Assembly (NCBI RefSeq): GCF_002796985.1
Contig: NZ_PEKX01000002.1
Coordinates: forward strand, 372,001 to 436,000
Source of the DNA: Pseudomonas sp.
GTDB lineage: Bacteria; Pseudomonadota; Gammaproteobacteria; Pseudomonadales; Pseudomonadaceae
Reading direction: 5' to 3'
DNA: 64,000 nucleotides
Below the pieces are notes generated by a model. That model saw nothing but the letters and a program-made list of their open reading frames with translations. It did no database searches and was not told where the DNA came from. The position numbers and the translations under genes were made by a program. Positions within the stretch are counted from its first letter, which is position 1, and each line of letters opens with the position of its first letter. Below, piece by piece: positions 1-9,604 of the stretch.

Positions 1-2
1 AA

Positions 3-383
3 AAGGCTGAGCACTACCTGGCGAAAGTCGGCGTGGCGCACCGCAAGGACGCCTACCCCGCGCACATGTCCGGTGGTGAGCAGCAGCGCGTGGCCATCGC
101 CCGTGCGCTGGCGGTCGAGCCGGAAGTCATGCTGTTCGACGAACCGACCTCGGCGCTCGACCCCGAGCTGGTCGGCGAAGTCCTGCGGGTGATGCAGGAC
201 CTGGCCCAGGAAGGCCGCACCATGGTGGTGGTGACCCACGAGATGGGCTTCGCCCGCGAGGTCTCCAATCAGCTGGTGTTTCTGCACAAGGGCCTGGTGG
301 AAGAGGCGGGCTGCCCGAAGGAAGTCCTGGCCAATCCGCAATCGGACCGCCTCAAGCAGTTCCTTTCCGGCAGCTTGAAGTAA
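3..383 (+). CDS. aotP: Arginine/ornithine ABC importer ATP-binding protein, C-terminal part (5' end outside window)
   Basis: ATPase subunit of a polar amino acid importer of the HisP/GlnQ/AotP class. It hydrolyses ATP on the cytoplasmic face to drive uptake of arginine and ornithine. The reading frame is open from base 3, so the Walker A end lies upstream of the window. What remains shows the ABC signature SGGEQQRVAIARAL, the Walker B/D-loop VMLFDEPTSALDPE and the H-loop VVTHEMGFAREV, then the usual short C-terminus. The next gene downstream, 34 bp away on the same strand, is the arginine regulator argR. As I recall, P. aeruginosa has the same order (aotJQMOP-argR), which is why I call aotP rather than hisP. 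The class is certain; the substrate is inferred from context. Confidence 0.9.
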   Translation, partial: KAEHYLAKVGVAHRKDAYPAHMSGGEQQRVAIARALAVEPEVMLFDEPTSALDPELVGEVLRVMQDLAQEGRTMVVVTHEMGFAREVSNQLVFLHKGLVEEAGCPKEVLANPQSDRLKQFLSGSLK

Positions 384-417
384 GCTGTCTGTTACCGTCG
401 CCTGGTGATCTAGCCGC

Positions 418-1401
418 ATGACCGCACAACGCATCGGATTCCTCCTCTGGCCGCACACGCGGGCGCTGACCCTCGCGCTGGCCGAGGAGGCCCTGCGGGC
501 CGCCCGCCGGTTGCACCCCGAAGCGCTCTACGAACCGGTGTTCATGAGCGCCGAGACGGTCGCTGAGGCGGAGGGCTGGCGTCTGCCTGGGCAGGCCTGG
601 AACGGCGTGCTGGAGCAGTGCCAGCGCATCTTCCTGGTCGCCGACGAGATTCCGCAGACGGTGCCCGCGCCGCTGGCTGCCGTGCTCAAGCAACTGTCGC
701 GCAGTGGCGTAAGCATCGGCGCATTGTCTGCTGGCATCTACCCGCTGGCGCAGCTGGGCCTGCTCGACGGCTACCGCGCCGCCGTGCACTGGCGCTGGCA
801 TGACGACTTCACCGAGCGTTACCCCAAGGTCATCGCCACCAATCACCTGTTCGAGTGGGATCGTGATCGCCTCAGCGCCTGCGGCGGCATGGCCGTGCTC
901 GATCTGCTGCTGGCCGTGCTGTCCCGCGACCATGGCGCGGAACTGGCGGGCGCGGTATCCGAAGAGCTGGTGGTCGAACGCATCCGCGAAGGCTCCGAGC
1001 GCCAGCGCATTCCGCTGAAGAACCGCCTCGGTTCCAGCCATCCGAAGCTCACCCAGGCGGTGCTGCTGATGGAGGCGAACATCGAGGAGCCGCTGACCAC
1101 CGACGAAATCGCCCAGCACGTGTGCGTCTCGCGCCGCCAGCTGGAGCGCATCTTCAAGCAGTACCTGACCCGCGTGCCCAGCCAGTACTACCTGGAGCTG
1201 CGCCTGAACCGCGCGCGGCAGATGCTCATGCAGACCAGCAAGTCGATCATCCAGATCGGCCTGTCCTGCGGCTTCTCCAGCGGTCCGCACTTCTCCAGCG
1301 CCTACCGCAACTTCTTCGGCGTGACCCCGCGCGAAGATCGCAACCAGCGCCGCGGCCAGAGCGTCGCCGAGGCTGCCCCGGTGGTCGCCGAGCGCGGCTG
1401 A
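418..1401 (+). CDS. argR: Arginine-responsive AraC-family regulator ArgR
   Basis: Regulator of 327 residues; P. aeruginosa ArgR is of nearly the same length. The N-terminal two thirds is a DJ-1/PfpI-like (GATase1-like) sensor domain, beginning RIGFLLWPHTRAL. The C-terminal ~100 residues form an AraC double helix-turn-helix, visible as ITTDEIAQHV-like helix 'LTTDEIAQHVCVSRRQLERI' and the second motif IQIGLSCGFSSGPHFSSAYR. In Pseudomonas ArgR represses arginine synthesis and activates arginine uptake and the aru catabolic operon. Support here is its position directly after aotP and two exact ArgR half-sites before aruC about 300 bp downstream. It is probably transcribed with the aot operon, since only 34 bp separate it from aotP. 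Confidence 0.93.
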   Translation: MTAQRIGFLLWPHTRALTLALAEEALRAARRLHPEALYEPVFMSAETVAEAEGWRLPGQAWNGVLEQCQRIFLVADEIPQTVPAPLAAVLKQLSRSGVSIGALSAGIYPLAQLGLLDGYRAAVHWRWHDDFTERYPKVIATNHLFEWDRDRLSACGGMAVLDLLLAVLSRDHGAELAGAVSEELVVERIREGSERQRIPLKNRLGSSHPKLTQAVLLMEANIEEPLTTDEIAQHVCVSRRQLERIFKQYLTRVPSQYYLELRLNRARQMLMQTSKSIIQIGLSCGFSSGPHFSSAYRNFFGVTPREDRNQRRGQSVAEAAPVVAERG

Positions 1402-1419
1402 TCCAGCCGAGAATGCCCC

Positions 1420-1495
1420 GTAGGGCGAATAACCTGGAACAGGTTATCCGCCGATGCGGGTAGGGCGGATAACGCTGGCGCGTTATGCGCCCTAC
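1420..1495. repeat. Two adjacent palindromic REP-like units (GTAGGGCGGATAACG family)
   Basis: Two imperfect inverted repeats lie one after the other: 1420-1451 (arms around AACCTGGAACAGGTT) and 1460-1495 (arms GTAGGGCG...CGCCCTAC around AACGCTGGCGCGTT). Related units occur at 48435-48501 and 53131-53162. They follow argR immediately and may act as its transcript 3' structure. Confidence 0.75.
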
Positions 1496-1508
1496 TGCAC
1501 TGTCCTTT

Positions 1509-1585
1509 GTAGGAGCGAGCTTGCTCGCGAACGATCTTGCCGAATGTGCCGGTGTAAAGCGGTTCGCGAGCAAGCTCGCTCCTAC
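1509..1585. repeat. Paired inverted REP-like repeat (GAGCGAGCTTGCTCGC family)
   Basis: The element GAGCGAGCTTGCTCGCGAAC, preceded by GTAG, at 1509 is followed by its reverse complement ending at 1585. The two arms are separated by about 29 bp. The same paired or single element occurs at 9454, 29839/30064, 35456, 45243, 47129 and 52153. Together with the unit at 1420-1495 it fills much of the 436-bp gap between argR and aruC; the rest of that gap is the aruC promoter region. Confidence 0.85.
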
Positions 1586-1702
1586 AGCGAATGCCCTTCC
1601 TGCCTTATTCCTTTTTCCCCCGTTCGCCGAGCGAACAAATTCCACGCTCGCGTGTACCCGCAGCAGACCGCAGGCCTTACACTGCGCCTTCCCGACGCTT
1701 TC

Positions 1703-1796
1703 TGTCGCATTTTCGTAAGCCTCGGCAATTCGCGGGTTGGCGCTATAACAAGTTGTCGCATGGCGGCAATGACGGCCCGCTGTTCGTCCCTACAAT
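1703..1796 (+). promoter_or_regulatory. ArgR-controlled promoter of the aru operon
   Basis: Two exact matches to the published Pseudomonas ArgR half-site TGTCGC-N6-G-N-AA-N5 lie at 1703-1723 and 1754-1774. The 21 bp just before the second match (1733-1753) keep the AA of the consensus and could be its degenerate partner. A -10-like TACAAT is at 1791-1796. The expected -35 position falls inside the second half-site and is poor, as expected for an activator-dependent promoter. The aruC start follows at 1838. The sites are seen directly; activation by ArgR is inferred from the known P. aeruginosa system. Confidence 0.75.
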
Positions 1797-1837
1797 CCAT
1801 TCATCGATAGCCGCCTCAACCAGGCAGGAGAACACCG

Positions 1838-3058
<1,221 letters not shown>

Positions 3059-3161
3059 TCCCCCGGCTACGCTGAACCGGCGAGGCCCGTGCCTCGCCGT
3101 CTGACCGGCCGGATTGTCCCGGCCAGTTCTTCGAATTGCCCTGATGTGTGCGGCACGGCTG

Positions 3162-3182
3162 TGTCGCGCCCATGAATCAAGA
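3162..3182 (+). promoter_or_regulatory. Possible extra ArgR half-site before aruF
   Basis: TGTCGC at 3162-3167 is followed at the right spacing by G-A-A-T, one base off the consensus TGTCGC-N6-G-N-AA. It lies 57 bp before the aruF start, in the only sizeable gap inside the aru operon. No good -10 element was identified, so a second promoter here is only a suggestion. Confidence 0.35.
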
Positions 3183-3217
3183 ATCACGAACTTTTGTCTG
3201 GTTAGAGGAGTGACGCC

Positions 3218-4234
3218 ATGCTGGTGATGCGCCCCGCCCAAGTGGCCGACCTGCAGCAAGTGCAGCGTCTCGCCGCGGATAGCCCGGTCGGCGTCACGTC
3301 GCTGCCGGACGACGCGGAACGCCTGCGGGATAAGATTCTCGCCTCGGAGGCCTCGTTCGCCGCCGAAGTGAGCTTCAACGGTGAGGAAAGCTATTTCTTC
3401 GTGCTCGAAGACAGTGAGACCGGCCGCCTCGTCGGCTGCTCGGCCATCGTCGCTTCGGCCGGCTTCTCCGAACCGTTCTACAGCTTCCGCAACGAGACCT
3501 TCGTGCACGCTTCCCGCGAGCTGAAGATCCACAACAAGATTCACGTCCTCTCGCTGTGCCATGACCTCACCGGCAACAGCCTGCTGACCAGCTTCTACGT
3601 CGAGCGCGACCTGGTGAACACGCCGATCGCCGAGCTGAATTCCCGTGGTCGCCTGCTGTTCATGGCCAGCCACCCGGAGCGCTTCGCCGACGCGGTGGTG
3701 GTGGAGATCGTCGGCTACAGCGACGAGCAGGGCGAGTCGCCGTTCTGGAACGCCATCGGGCGCAACTTCTTCGACCTCGATTACAGCGCGGCCGAGAAGC
3801 TCTCGGGCCTGAAGAGCCGTACCTTCCTCGCCGAGCTGATGCCGCATTACCCGATCTACGTGCCGCTGCTGCCGGACGATGCCCAGGAGGCCATGGGCCA
3901 GGTGCATCCGCGTGCGCAGATCACCTTCGACATTCTGATGCGCGACGGCTTCGAGTCCGACAACTACGTCGACATTTTCGATGGTGGCCCGGCGCTGCAC
4001 GCGCGCACCAGCAGCATTCGTTCCATTGCGCAGAGCCGGCAGGTGCCGGTGCGCATTGGCGAGGGCGGCAAGGGCAACCGCGGCTACCTGGTCACCAACG
4101 GCCAACTGCAGGACTTCCGCGCCATCGTCGCGGAACTCGATTGGGTACCGGGCAAGCCCGTCACCCTGAACCAGGAAACCGCCGAAGCCCTGGGCATCGG
4201 CGAGGGCGCCAGCGTGCGCCTGGTTGCGATCTGA
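3218..4234 (+). CDS. aruF: Arginine N-succinyltransferase, alpha subunit
   Basis: 338-residue member of the AstA/AruF family. It forms, with AruG, the arginine/ornithine N-succinyltransferase that transfers succinate from succinyl-CoA to the alpha-amino group and so commits arginine to the succinyl pathway. Family landmarks seen are MLVMRPAQVADL at the start, the LCHDLTGNSLLTSFYV block, the VHPRAQITFDILMRDGFE block and VDIFDGGPALHAR. It is clearly paralogous to the next gene, with the same layout and length. Start at ATG 3218 with the purine-rich GGTTAGAGGAG ribosome-binding site just upstream. The aruG start follows 11 bp after the stop. Confidence 0.95.
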   Translation: MLVMRPAQVADLQQVQRLAADSPVGVTSLPDDAERLRDKILASEASFAAEVSFNGEESYFFVLEDSETGRLVGCSAIVASAGFSEPFYSFRNETFVHASRELKIHNKIHVLSLCHDLTGNSLLTSFYVERDLVNTPIAELNSRGRLLFMASHPERFADAVVVEIVGYSDEQGESPFWNAIGRNFFDLDYSAAEKLSGLKSRTFLAELMPHYPIYVPLLPDDAQEAMGQVHPRAQITFDILMRDGFESDNYVDIFDGGPALHARTSSIRSIAQSRQVPVRIGEGGKGNRGYLVTNGQLQDFRAIVAELDWVPGKPVTLNQETAEALGIGEGASVRLVAI

Positions 4235-4245
4235 GGGGAGAGAGC

Positions 4246-5265
4246 ATGATCGTCCGTCCCGTAACCAGCGCCGACCTGCCGGCTCTCTTTGACCTGGCGC
4301 GCAGCACCGGCACCGGCCTGACCACGCTGCCAGCCAATGAGCAGCGCCTGCAGCACCGCGTGAACTGGGCCGAGAAGGCCTTCCGTGGCGAAGCCGAGCG
4401 CGCTGACGCCGACTACCTGTTCGTGCTGGAGAACGACGAAGGCAAGGTCGTCGGCATCTCCGCCGTGGCCGGCGCCGTCGGCCTGCGCGAGCCCTGGTAC
4501 AACTACCGCGTCGGCCTGACTGTCAGCGCCTCCCAGGAGCTGGGCATCCATCGCGAGATTCCCACGCTGTTCCTGGCCAACGACCTTACCGGGCAGTCTG
4601 AGCTGTGCTCGCTGTTCCTGCATGCCGACCACCGCACCGGCCTGAACGGTCGGCTGGTGTCCAAGGCGCGCTTCCTGTTCATCGCCGAATTCCGCGAGCT
4701 GTTCGGCGACAAGGTGATCGCCGAGATGCGCGGCATGTCCGATGAAGACGGCCGCTCGCCATTCTGGGAAAGCCTGGGTCGGCACTTCTTCAAGATGGAG
4801 TTCAGCCAGGCTGACTACCTGACCGGTGTGGGCAACAAGGCCTTCATTGCCGAGTTGATGCCCAAGTTCCCGCTCTATTCCTGCTTCCTCTCCGAAGATG
4901 CGCGCGAGGTGATCGGGCGTGTGCATCCGCACACCGAACCGGCGCTGGCCATGCTTAAGGCCGAGGGCTTCAGCTACCAGGGCTACGTCGACATCTTCGA
5001 CGCAGGCCCGGCCATCGAGGCGCCGACCGAGAAGATTCGCGCCATCGCCGACAGTCAGACGCTGGTGCTGGCCATCGGCACGCCGGGCGACGACGCCGAG
5101 CCCTACCTGATTCACAACCGCAAGCGCGAGGAGTGCCGCATCACCGCGGCGCCGGCGCGCGTGGCCGCCGGCTCGCTGGTGGTCGATGCGCAGACCGCCA
5201 AGCGCCTGCGCCTGTCCGCCGGGGCTTCGGTCCGCGCGGTGCCCCTCTCCGGAAAACGCAACTGA
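4246..5265 (+). CDS. aruG: Arginine N-succinyltransferase, beta subunit
   Basis: 339-residue paralogue and partner of AruF (AstA family). The matching blocks are MIVRPVTSADLPALF, LANDLTGQSELCSLFLH, GRVHPHTEPALAMLKAEGF and VDIFDAGPAIEAP. I start it at ATG 4246, which aligns with the start of AruF and follows GGGGAGAGAGC; the frame is also open upstream into aruF, but those codons are the other subunit's gene. Enterobacteria make one AstA polypeptide, whereas pseudomonads use two different subunits, so the tandem pair is itself a Pseudomonas marker. aruD starts 25 bp downstream. Confidence 0.95.
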   Translation: MIVRPVTSADLPALFDLARSTGTGLTTLPANEQRLQHRVNWAEKAFRGEAERADADYLFVLENDEGKVVGISAVAGAVGLREPWYNYRVGLTVSASQELGIHREIPTLFLANDLTGQSELCSLFLHADHRTGLNGRLVSKARFLFIAEFRELFGDKVIAEMRGMSDEDGRSPFWESLGRHFFKMEFSQADYLTGVGNKAFIAELMPKFPLYSCFLSEDAREVIGRVHPHTEPALAMLKAEGFSYQGYVDIFDAGPAIEAPTEKIRAIADSQTLVLAIGTPGDDAEPYLIHNRKREECRITAAPARVAAGSLVVDAQTAKRLRLSAGASVRAVPLSGKRN

Positions 5266-5290
5266 CGCCGCCCGGCGTCAGGGGAGCCTG

Positions 5291-6757
5291 ATGATGAATA
5301 CCCACTACATTGCCGGCCAGTGGCTGGCGGGCGAAGGCGAGCCGCTGGAATCGCTCTGCCCGGTCAGCCAGGCCGTGGTCTGGTCCGGCCGCGCGGCTTC
5401 GGCCGAGCAGGTCGCCGCCGCCGTCGCCGCCGCACGCTATGCCTTCCCGGCCTGGGCCCGTCGCCCGGTGGAAGAGCGCATCGCCGTGCTGGAAAGCTTC
5501 GCGGCTGCCCTCAAGGGCCGCTCCGAGGAACTGGCCCGCGCCATCGGCGAGGAAACCGGCAAGCCGCTGTGGGAAGCCGCCACCGAAGTGACCAGCATGG
5601 TCAACAAGGTCGCCATCTCGGTTCAGGCCTTCCGTGAGCGCACTGGCGAGAAGAGCGGCCCGCTGGCCGACGCCACCGCCGTGCTGCGCCACAAACCCCA
5701 TGGTGTAGTCGCCGTGTTCGGCCCGTACAACTTCCCCGGCCACCTGCCCAACGGCCACATAGTGCCAGCGTTGTTGGCGGGCAACGCCGTGGTGTTCAAG
5801 CCCAGCGAGCTGACCCCGAAGGTCGCCGAGCTGACCCTGCAGGCCTGGATCGAGGCGGGCATTCCCGCCGGCGTGATCAACCTGGTGCAGGGCGCCCGTG
5901 ATACCGGCATGGCACTGGCTGGCAACGACGATATCGATGGCCTGTTCTTCACCGGCTCCAGCCGCACCGGCAACCTGCTGCACAGCCAGTTCGGCGGTCG
6001 TCCGCAGAAGATCCTGGCGCTGGAAATGGGCGGCAATAACCCGCTGGTCGTCGATGAAGTGAAGGATGTGGATGCTGCCGTCTACACCATCATCCAGTCC
6101 GCCTTCATTTCCGCCGGCCAGCGCTGCACCTGCGCTCGCCGCCTGCTGGTGCCGCAGGGCGCCTGGGGCGATGCGCTGATCGAGCGCCTGGTGGCCGTGG
6201 CTTCGACCATCAAGGTCGGCCGTTTCGACGAACAACCGTCGCCCTTCATGGGCTCGGTGATCTCGCTGGCCGCCGCGCAGCACCTGATCAAGGCCCAGGA
6301 GCAACTGCTGGCCAAGGGCGCCAAGCCGCTGCTGGCGATGACCCAGCCGCTGGCCAGCGCTGCGTTGCTGACCCCCGGCATCCTCGACGTGACCGCTGTC
6401 AGCGAGCGCCCGGACGAAGAGTTCTTCGGCCCGTTGCTGCAGGTGATCCGCTACTCAGGCTTCGACGCTGCCGTGCGTGAAGCCAACGCCACCCAGTACG
6501 GCCTCGCCGCCGGCCTGCTGTCGGACTCCCGCGAGCGCTATGAGGACTTCCTCATCGAGAGCCGCGCCGGCATCGTCAACTGGAACAAGCAACTGACCGG
6601 TGCCGCCAGCAGCGCGCCGTTCGGCGGCATCGGCGCCTCCGGCAACCACCGCCCGAGCGCCTATTACGCCGCTGACTACTGCGCGTACCCGGTCGCCTCG
6701 CTGGAAAGCGACAGCCTGAGCCTGCCTGCAACCCTGACTCCGGGAGTGAGCCTGTAA
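5291..6757 (+). CDS. aruD: N-succinylglutamate 5-semialdehyde dehydrogenase
   Basis: 488-residue aldehyde dehydrogenase (AstD/AruD). It oxidises succinylglutamate semialdehyde to succinylglutamate with NAD+. The catalytic cysteine is about residue 279 in AGQRCTCARRLL, the general base lies in ALEMGGNNPLVV, and the nucleotide-binding GNAVVFKPSELTPK and FFTGSSRTGN motifs are present. Two methionines in a row (5291, 5294) could start it; both follow GGGGAGCCTG and align with the conserved THYIAGQWLAG. The frame is open further upstream inside aruG, which I disregard. The stop overlaps the aruB start codon by one base (TAATG), indicating translational coupling. Confidence 0.95.
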   Translation: MMNTHYIAGQWLAGEGEPLESLCPVSQAVVWSGRAASAEQVAAAVAAARYAFPAWARRPVEERIAVLESFAAALKGRSEELARAIGEETGKPLWEAATEVTSMVNKVAISVQAFRERTGEKSGPLADATAVLRHKPHGVVAVFGPYNFPGHLPNGHIVPALLAGNAVVFKPSELTPKVAELTLQAWIEAGIPAGVINLVQGARDTGMALAGNDDIDGLFFTGSSRTGNLLHSQFGGRPQKILALEMGGNNPLVVDEVKDVDAAVYTIIQSAFISAGQRCTCARRLLVPQGAWGDALIERLVAVASTIKVGRFDEQPSPFMGSVISLAAAQHLIKAQEQLLAKGAKPLLAMTQPLASAALLTPGILDVTAVSERPDEEFFGPLLQVIRYSGFDAAVREANATQYGLAAGLLSDSRERYEDFLIESRAGIVNWNKQLTGAASSAPFGGIGASGNHRPSAYYAADYCAYPVASLESDSLSLPATLTPGVSL

Positions 6758-8103
6758 TGACCGCCTATGAGATGAACTTTGACGGGCTGGTCGGGCCGAC
6801 CCACAACTACGGTGGGCTGTCCTACGGCAACGTCGCCTCGCAGAGCAACAGCCAGGCGGCGTCCAATCCGCGTGAAGCGGCGAAGCAGGGCCTGTCGAAG
6901 ATGAAGGCGCTGATGGAAATGGGCTTCAAGCAGGGTGTGTTCGCCCCGCAGGAACGCCCGGCCATCGCTTCGTTGCGCGCCCTGGGCTTCTCCGGCTCCG
7001 ACGCCGAAGTGATCGCCAAGGCTGCGAAAGAGGCCATGCCACTGCTCGCTGCCGTCAGCTCGGCGTCCTGCATGTGGACCGCCAACGCCGCCACCGTCAG
7101 CCCCAGCGCAGACACCGCGGATAACCGCGTGCACTTCACTGCCGCCAACCTGAACTGCAAGTTCCATCGCTCCATCGAACATCCGCAGACCAGTCGCATC
7201 CTCGCGGCGATGTTCAACGACGAGCAGCACTTCGCCCACCACGCCGCTCTGCCGGCAGTCGCCCAGTTCGGCGACGAGGGCGCGGCCAACCACACGCGCT
7301 TCTGCAAGTCCTATGGCGAAGCCGGCGTCGAGTTCTTCGTGTTCGGCCGCAGCGCCTTCGACAGCCGTTTCCCGGCACCGCAGCGCTACCCGGCGCGGCA
7401 GACCCTGGAAGCCTGCCAGGCGGTCGCCCGCCTGCACGGGCTGAGCGATGACGGCGTGGTCTACGCGCAGCAGAACCCGGCAGTGATCGACCAGGGCGTG
7501 TTCCACAACGATGTGATCGCGGTCGGCAACGGCGAAGTGCTGTTCCATCACGAAGACGCCTTCCTCGACACCGAACGCGTGCTCGCCGAACTGCACGACA
7601 AGCTGGGCCGCCGTGGCGGTCGCTTCCGTGCCGTGTGCGTGCCGCGCGACCAGGTCACCGTCGAGGACGCGGTGAAGTCCTACCTGTTCAACAGCCAGTT
7701 GCTCACCCGTGCCGACGGCAACCTGCTGCTGATCGTCCCGGAAGAGTGCCGCAAGAACGAGCGCGTGTGGAGCTACCTGTCGCGCCTGACCGCCGAGGAG
7801 GGCCCGATCCGCGAGGTGAAAGTATTCGACCTCAAACAGAGCATGCAGAACGGCGGCGGACCCGCCTGCCTGCGCCTGCGCGTGGCGCTGAACGACGCCG
7901 AGCTGGCGGCGGTCAATCCGGGCGTGATCATGACCCCGACCCTGCATGACACCCTGGTCACCTGGGTCGACAAGCACTACCGCGATCGCCTGGCCGAAAC
8001 CGACCTGGCCGATCCGCAATTGCTGGTCGAGTGCCGGACGGCGTTGGATGAATTGAGCCAGATCCTTAAACTGGGCTCGGTTTATCCCTTCCAGCAGATT
8101 TGA
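6757..8103 (+). CDS. aruB: N-succinylarginine dihydrolase
   Basis: 448-residue AstB/AruB enzyme of the amidinotransferase fold. It hydrolyses N2-succinylarginine to succinylornithine, two ammonia and CO2. Family signatures are the N-terminal NFDGLVGPTHNYGGLS, HEDAFLDTERVLAEL, the FHNDVIAVGNGEVLFHH block carrying a catalytic histidine, and the nucleophile Cys371 in GGGPACLRLRV. Length and ends fit the family. It overlaps aruD by one base and is followed 9 bp later by a small conserved gene. Confidence 0.96.
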   Translation: MTAYEMNFDGLVGPTHNYGGLSYGNVASQSNSQAASNPREAAKQGLSKMKALMEMGFKQGVFAPQERPAIASLRALGFSGSDAEVIAKAAKEAMPLLAAVSSASCMWTANAATVSPSADTADNRVHFTAANLNCKFHRSIEHPQTSRILAAMFNDEQHFAHHAALPAVAQFGDEGAANHTRFCKSYGEAGVEFFVFGRSAFDSRFPAPQRYPARQTLEACQAVARLHGLSDDGVVYAQQNPAVIDQGVFHNDVIAVGNGEVLFHHEDAFLDTERVLAELHDKLGRRGGRFRAVCVPRDQVTVEDAVKSYLFNSQLLTRADGNLLLIVPEECRKNERVWSYLSRLTAEEGPIREVKVFDLKQSMQNGGGPACLRLRVALNDAELAAVNPGVIMTPTLHDTLVTWVDKHYRDRLAETDLADPQLLVECRTALDELSQILKLGSVYPFQQI

Positions 8104-8112
8104 GTAACTGAC

Positions 8113-8394
8113 ATGACCGAAAGCCTCCCGCTGATTCTCGAAGACAACAAGGGCGAGCGCCGCGAGACCCACACCGCGCGCCTGGCCATCCGCCTGGAAG
8201 GCCGCGAGCTGTGGCTGGAGGCCGACGGCAAGGGCGGTCTGGTGATCTACGCCGACTCCGCTGAGGACGACGCCGAGATCCCGCTGCTGGTGGTGCGCCC
8301 GCAGGCCGTGAACCAGTTGGGCCTGAGCCTCGAGCTGGAAGCCGCCGAAGTCCACGAACATGGTCCAGACTGTGGATGTGACCACCACCACTGA
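8113..8394 (+). CDS. Small conserved acidic protein with Cys/His tail in the aru operon
   Basis: 93-residue protein with no function I can assign. The body is predicted beta-rich and acidic (RLAIRLEGRELWLEADGKGG, SAEDDAEIPLLVV). The C-terminus is HEHGPDCGCDHHH, a dense set of His and Cys ligands that looks able to bind a metal such as zinc or nickel. It lies between aruB (9-bp gap) and aruE (50-bp gap) on the same strand, so it is co-transcribed. As I recall, pseudomonads keep a homologue in the same place, sometimes labelled 'topoisomerase II'; nothing in the sequence supports that label. AruE is a zinc enzyme, so metal delivery to it is one testable idea. Confidence 0.85.
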   Translation: MTESLPLILEDNKGERRETHTARLAIRLEGRELWLEADGKGGLVIYADSAEDDAEIPLLVVRPQAVNQLGLSLELEAAEVHEHGPDCGCDHHH

Positions 8395-8444
8395 TCGCGG
8401 AGTCCGCGGCCGCTCCGGCTGCGGGGAATGATGGAGGCGTCCGC

Positions 8445-9437
8445 ATGCTAGCTCTGGGCAAACTGCTCGAATTGACCCTCGCCGGCCGTGAGCCGACGGA
8501 AAAGATTCAGCTCACCGCGGACGGCACCCGTCTGCACTGGCTGGCTGAAGGCGCCCTTGAAATCACTCCGCCGGTGGCCCGCGACAATGGTCGCGATCTG
8601 CTGCTCTCGGCAGGCATCCATGGCAATGAGACTGCGCCCATCGAACTGCTCGACCGCCTGGTGCATAGCATCGCCCGTGGTGAGTTGAAGCCATCGGTGC
8701 GTGTGCTGTTCCTGCTCGGTAATCCCGAGGCCATGCGCCGGGGCGAGCGCTACCTGGAGCAGGACATCAACCGCCTGTTCTGCGGTCGCCACGAGGAGGG
8801 CAGCGGCAACGAGGCCCTGCGCGCGGCGGAGCTGGAGCGCCTGGCGGCCGCCTTCTTCGCCCGTGAAGGGCGACCCCGCCTGCACTACGACCTGCACACG
8901 GCCATCCGTGGCTCGAAGATCGAGCAGTTTGCGCTCTATCCCTGGGCTAGCGGCCGCGAGCACTCCCGCGAGGAACTGGCGCGCCTGCGCGGCGCCGGCA
9001 TCGATGCGGTGCTGCTGCAAAGCAAGCCGGGCATCACCTTCAGTGCTTATACCTACAGCCACCTGGGCGCCGAGGCGTTCACTCTGGAGCTGGGCAAGGC
9101 CCGACCGTTCGGGCAGAACCAGGCGGTAAACCTGGATCGCCTGGAAACGATGCTGCAGGGCGTGATCAGCGGGCAGGAAACGGACGGCGCGCAGCTCGAC
9201 GGCCTGCAGCTGTTCGCGGTCTCCCGCGAAGTGATCAAGCACAGCGACCACTTCCGCCTGCACCTGGACGATGCGGTGGACAACTTCACCGAACTGGACC
9301 ACGGCTTCCTGCTCGCGGAGGACATCGGCGGCACCCGTTGGATCGTCGAAGAGCAGGGCGCGCGGATCATCTTCCCCAACCCGCGGGTGAAGAACGGTTT
9401 GCGCGCCGGCATACTGGTGGTTCCCACCGAACTCTGA
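8445..9437 (+). CDS. aruE: Succinylglutamate desuccinylase
   Basis: 330-residue zinc carboxypeptidase-like enzyme (AstE/AruE, aspartoacylase family). It performs the last step of the pathway, splitting succinylglutamate into succinate and glutamate. Zinc ligands are in GIHGNETAPIELLD (His and Glu) and LHYDLHTAIRGSK (His); a catalytic Glu is in AFTLELGKARPFG. Start at ATG 8445, preceded by GATGGAGGCG. It closes the aru operon; a REP-like repeat pair follows directly after the stop. Confidence 0.95.
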   Translation: MLALGKLLELTLAGREPTEKIQLTADGTRLHWLAEGALEITPPVARDNGRDLLLSAGIHGNETAPIELLDRLVHSIARGELKPSVRVLFLLGNPEAMRRGERYLEQDINRLFCGRHEEGSGNEALRAAELERLAAAFFAREGRPRLHYDLHTAIRGSKIEQFALYPWASGREHSREELARLRGAGIDAVLLQSKPGITFSAYTYSHLGAEAFTLELGKARPFGQNQAVNLDRLETMLQGVISGQETDGAQLDGLQLFAVSREVIKHSDHFRLHLDDAVDNFTELDHGFLLAEDIGGTRWIVEEQGARIIFPNPRVKNGLRAGILVVPTEL

Positions 9438-9453
9438 GCGCTTTTTGCTCTTC

Positions 9454-9526
9454 GCAGGAGCGAGCTTGCTCGCGAACCGCCCGACGCTGCCGCCGGAAAT
9501 GCGTTCGCGAGCAAGCTCGCTCCTGC
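9454..9526. repeat. Paired inverted REP-like repeat (GAGCGAGCTTGCTCGC family)
   Basis: Two arms of the same element as at 1509, here with GCAGGAG/CTCCTGC ends, facing each other 17 bp after the aruE stop. The position suggests a role as the 3' end structure of the aru transcript. It sits between aruE and ltaE. Confidence 0.85.
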
Positions 9527-9604
9527 AGTTGTTCCAACCCTTGTTCCGCCACTGGCGAGCGCTTAGCATCGGCCCTTTCCGCCTGATGCCCGAGGAGCCT
9601 TGCC

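Noticed and set aside
352..1290. 312-codon open frame antisense to argR
   Set aside because: Shadow of a GC-rich gene; codon pattern and composition are those of the opposite strand, with no recognisable domain.
1420..1585. CRISPR array
   Set aside because: Repeats are palindromic pairs with no regular spacers and no cas genes.
8113..8394. 'Topoisomerase II' label for the small aru operon protein
   Set aside because: 93 residues with no topoisomerase motif; the label appears to be an inherited misannotation.
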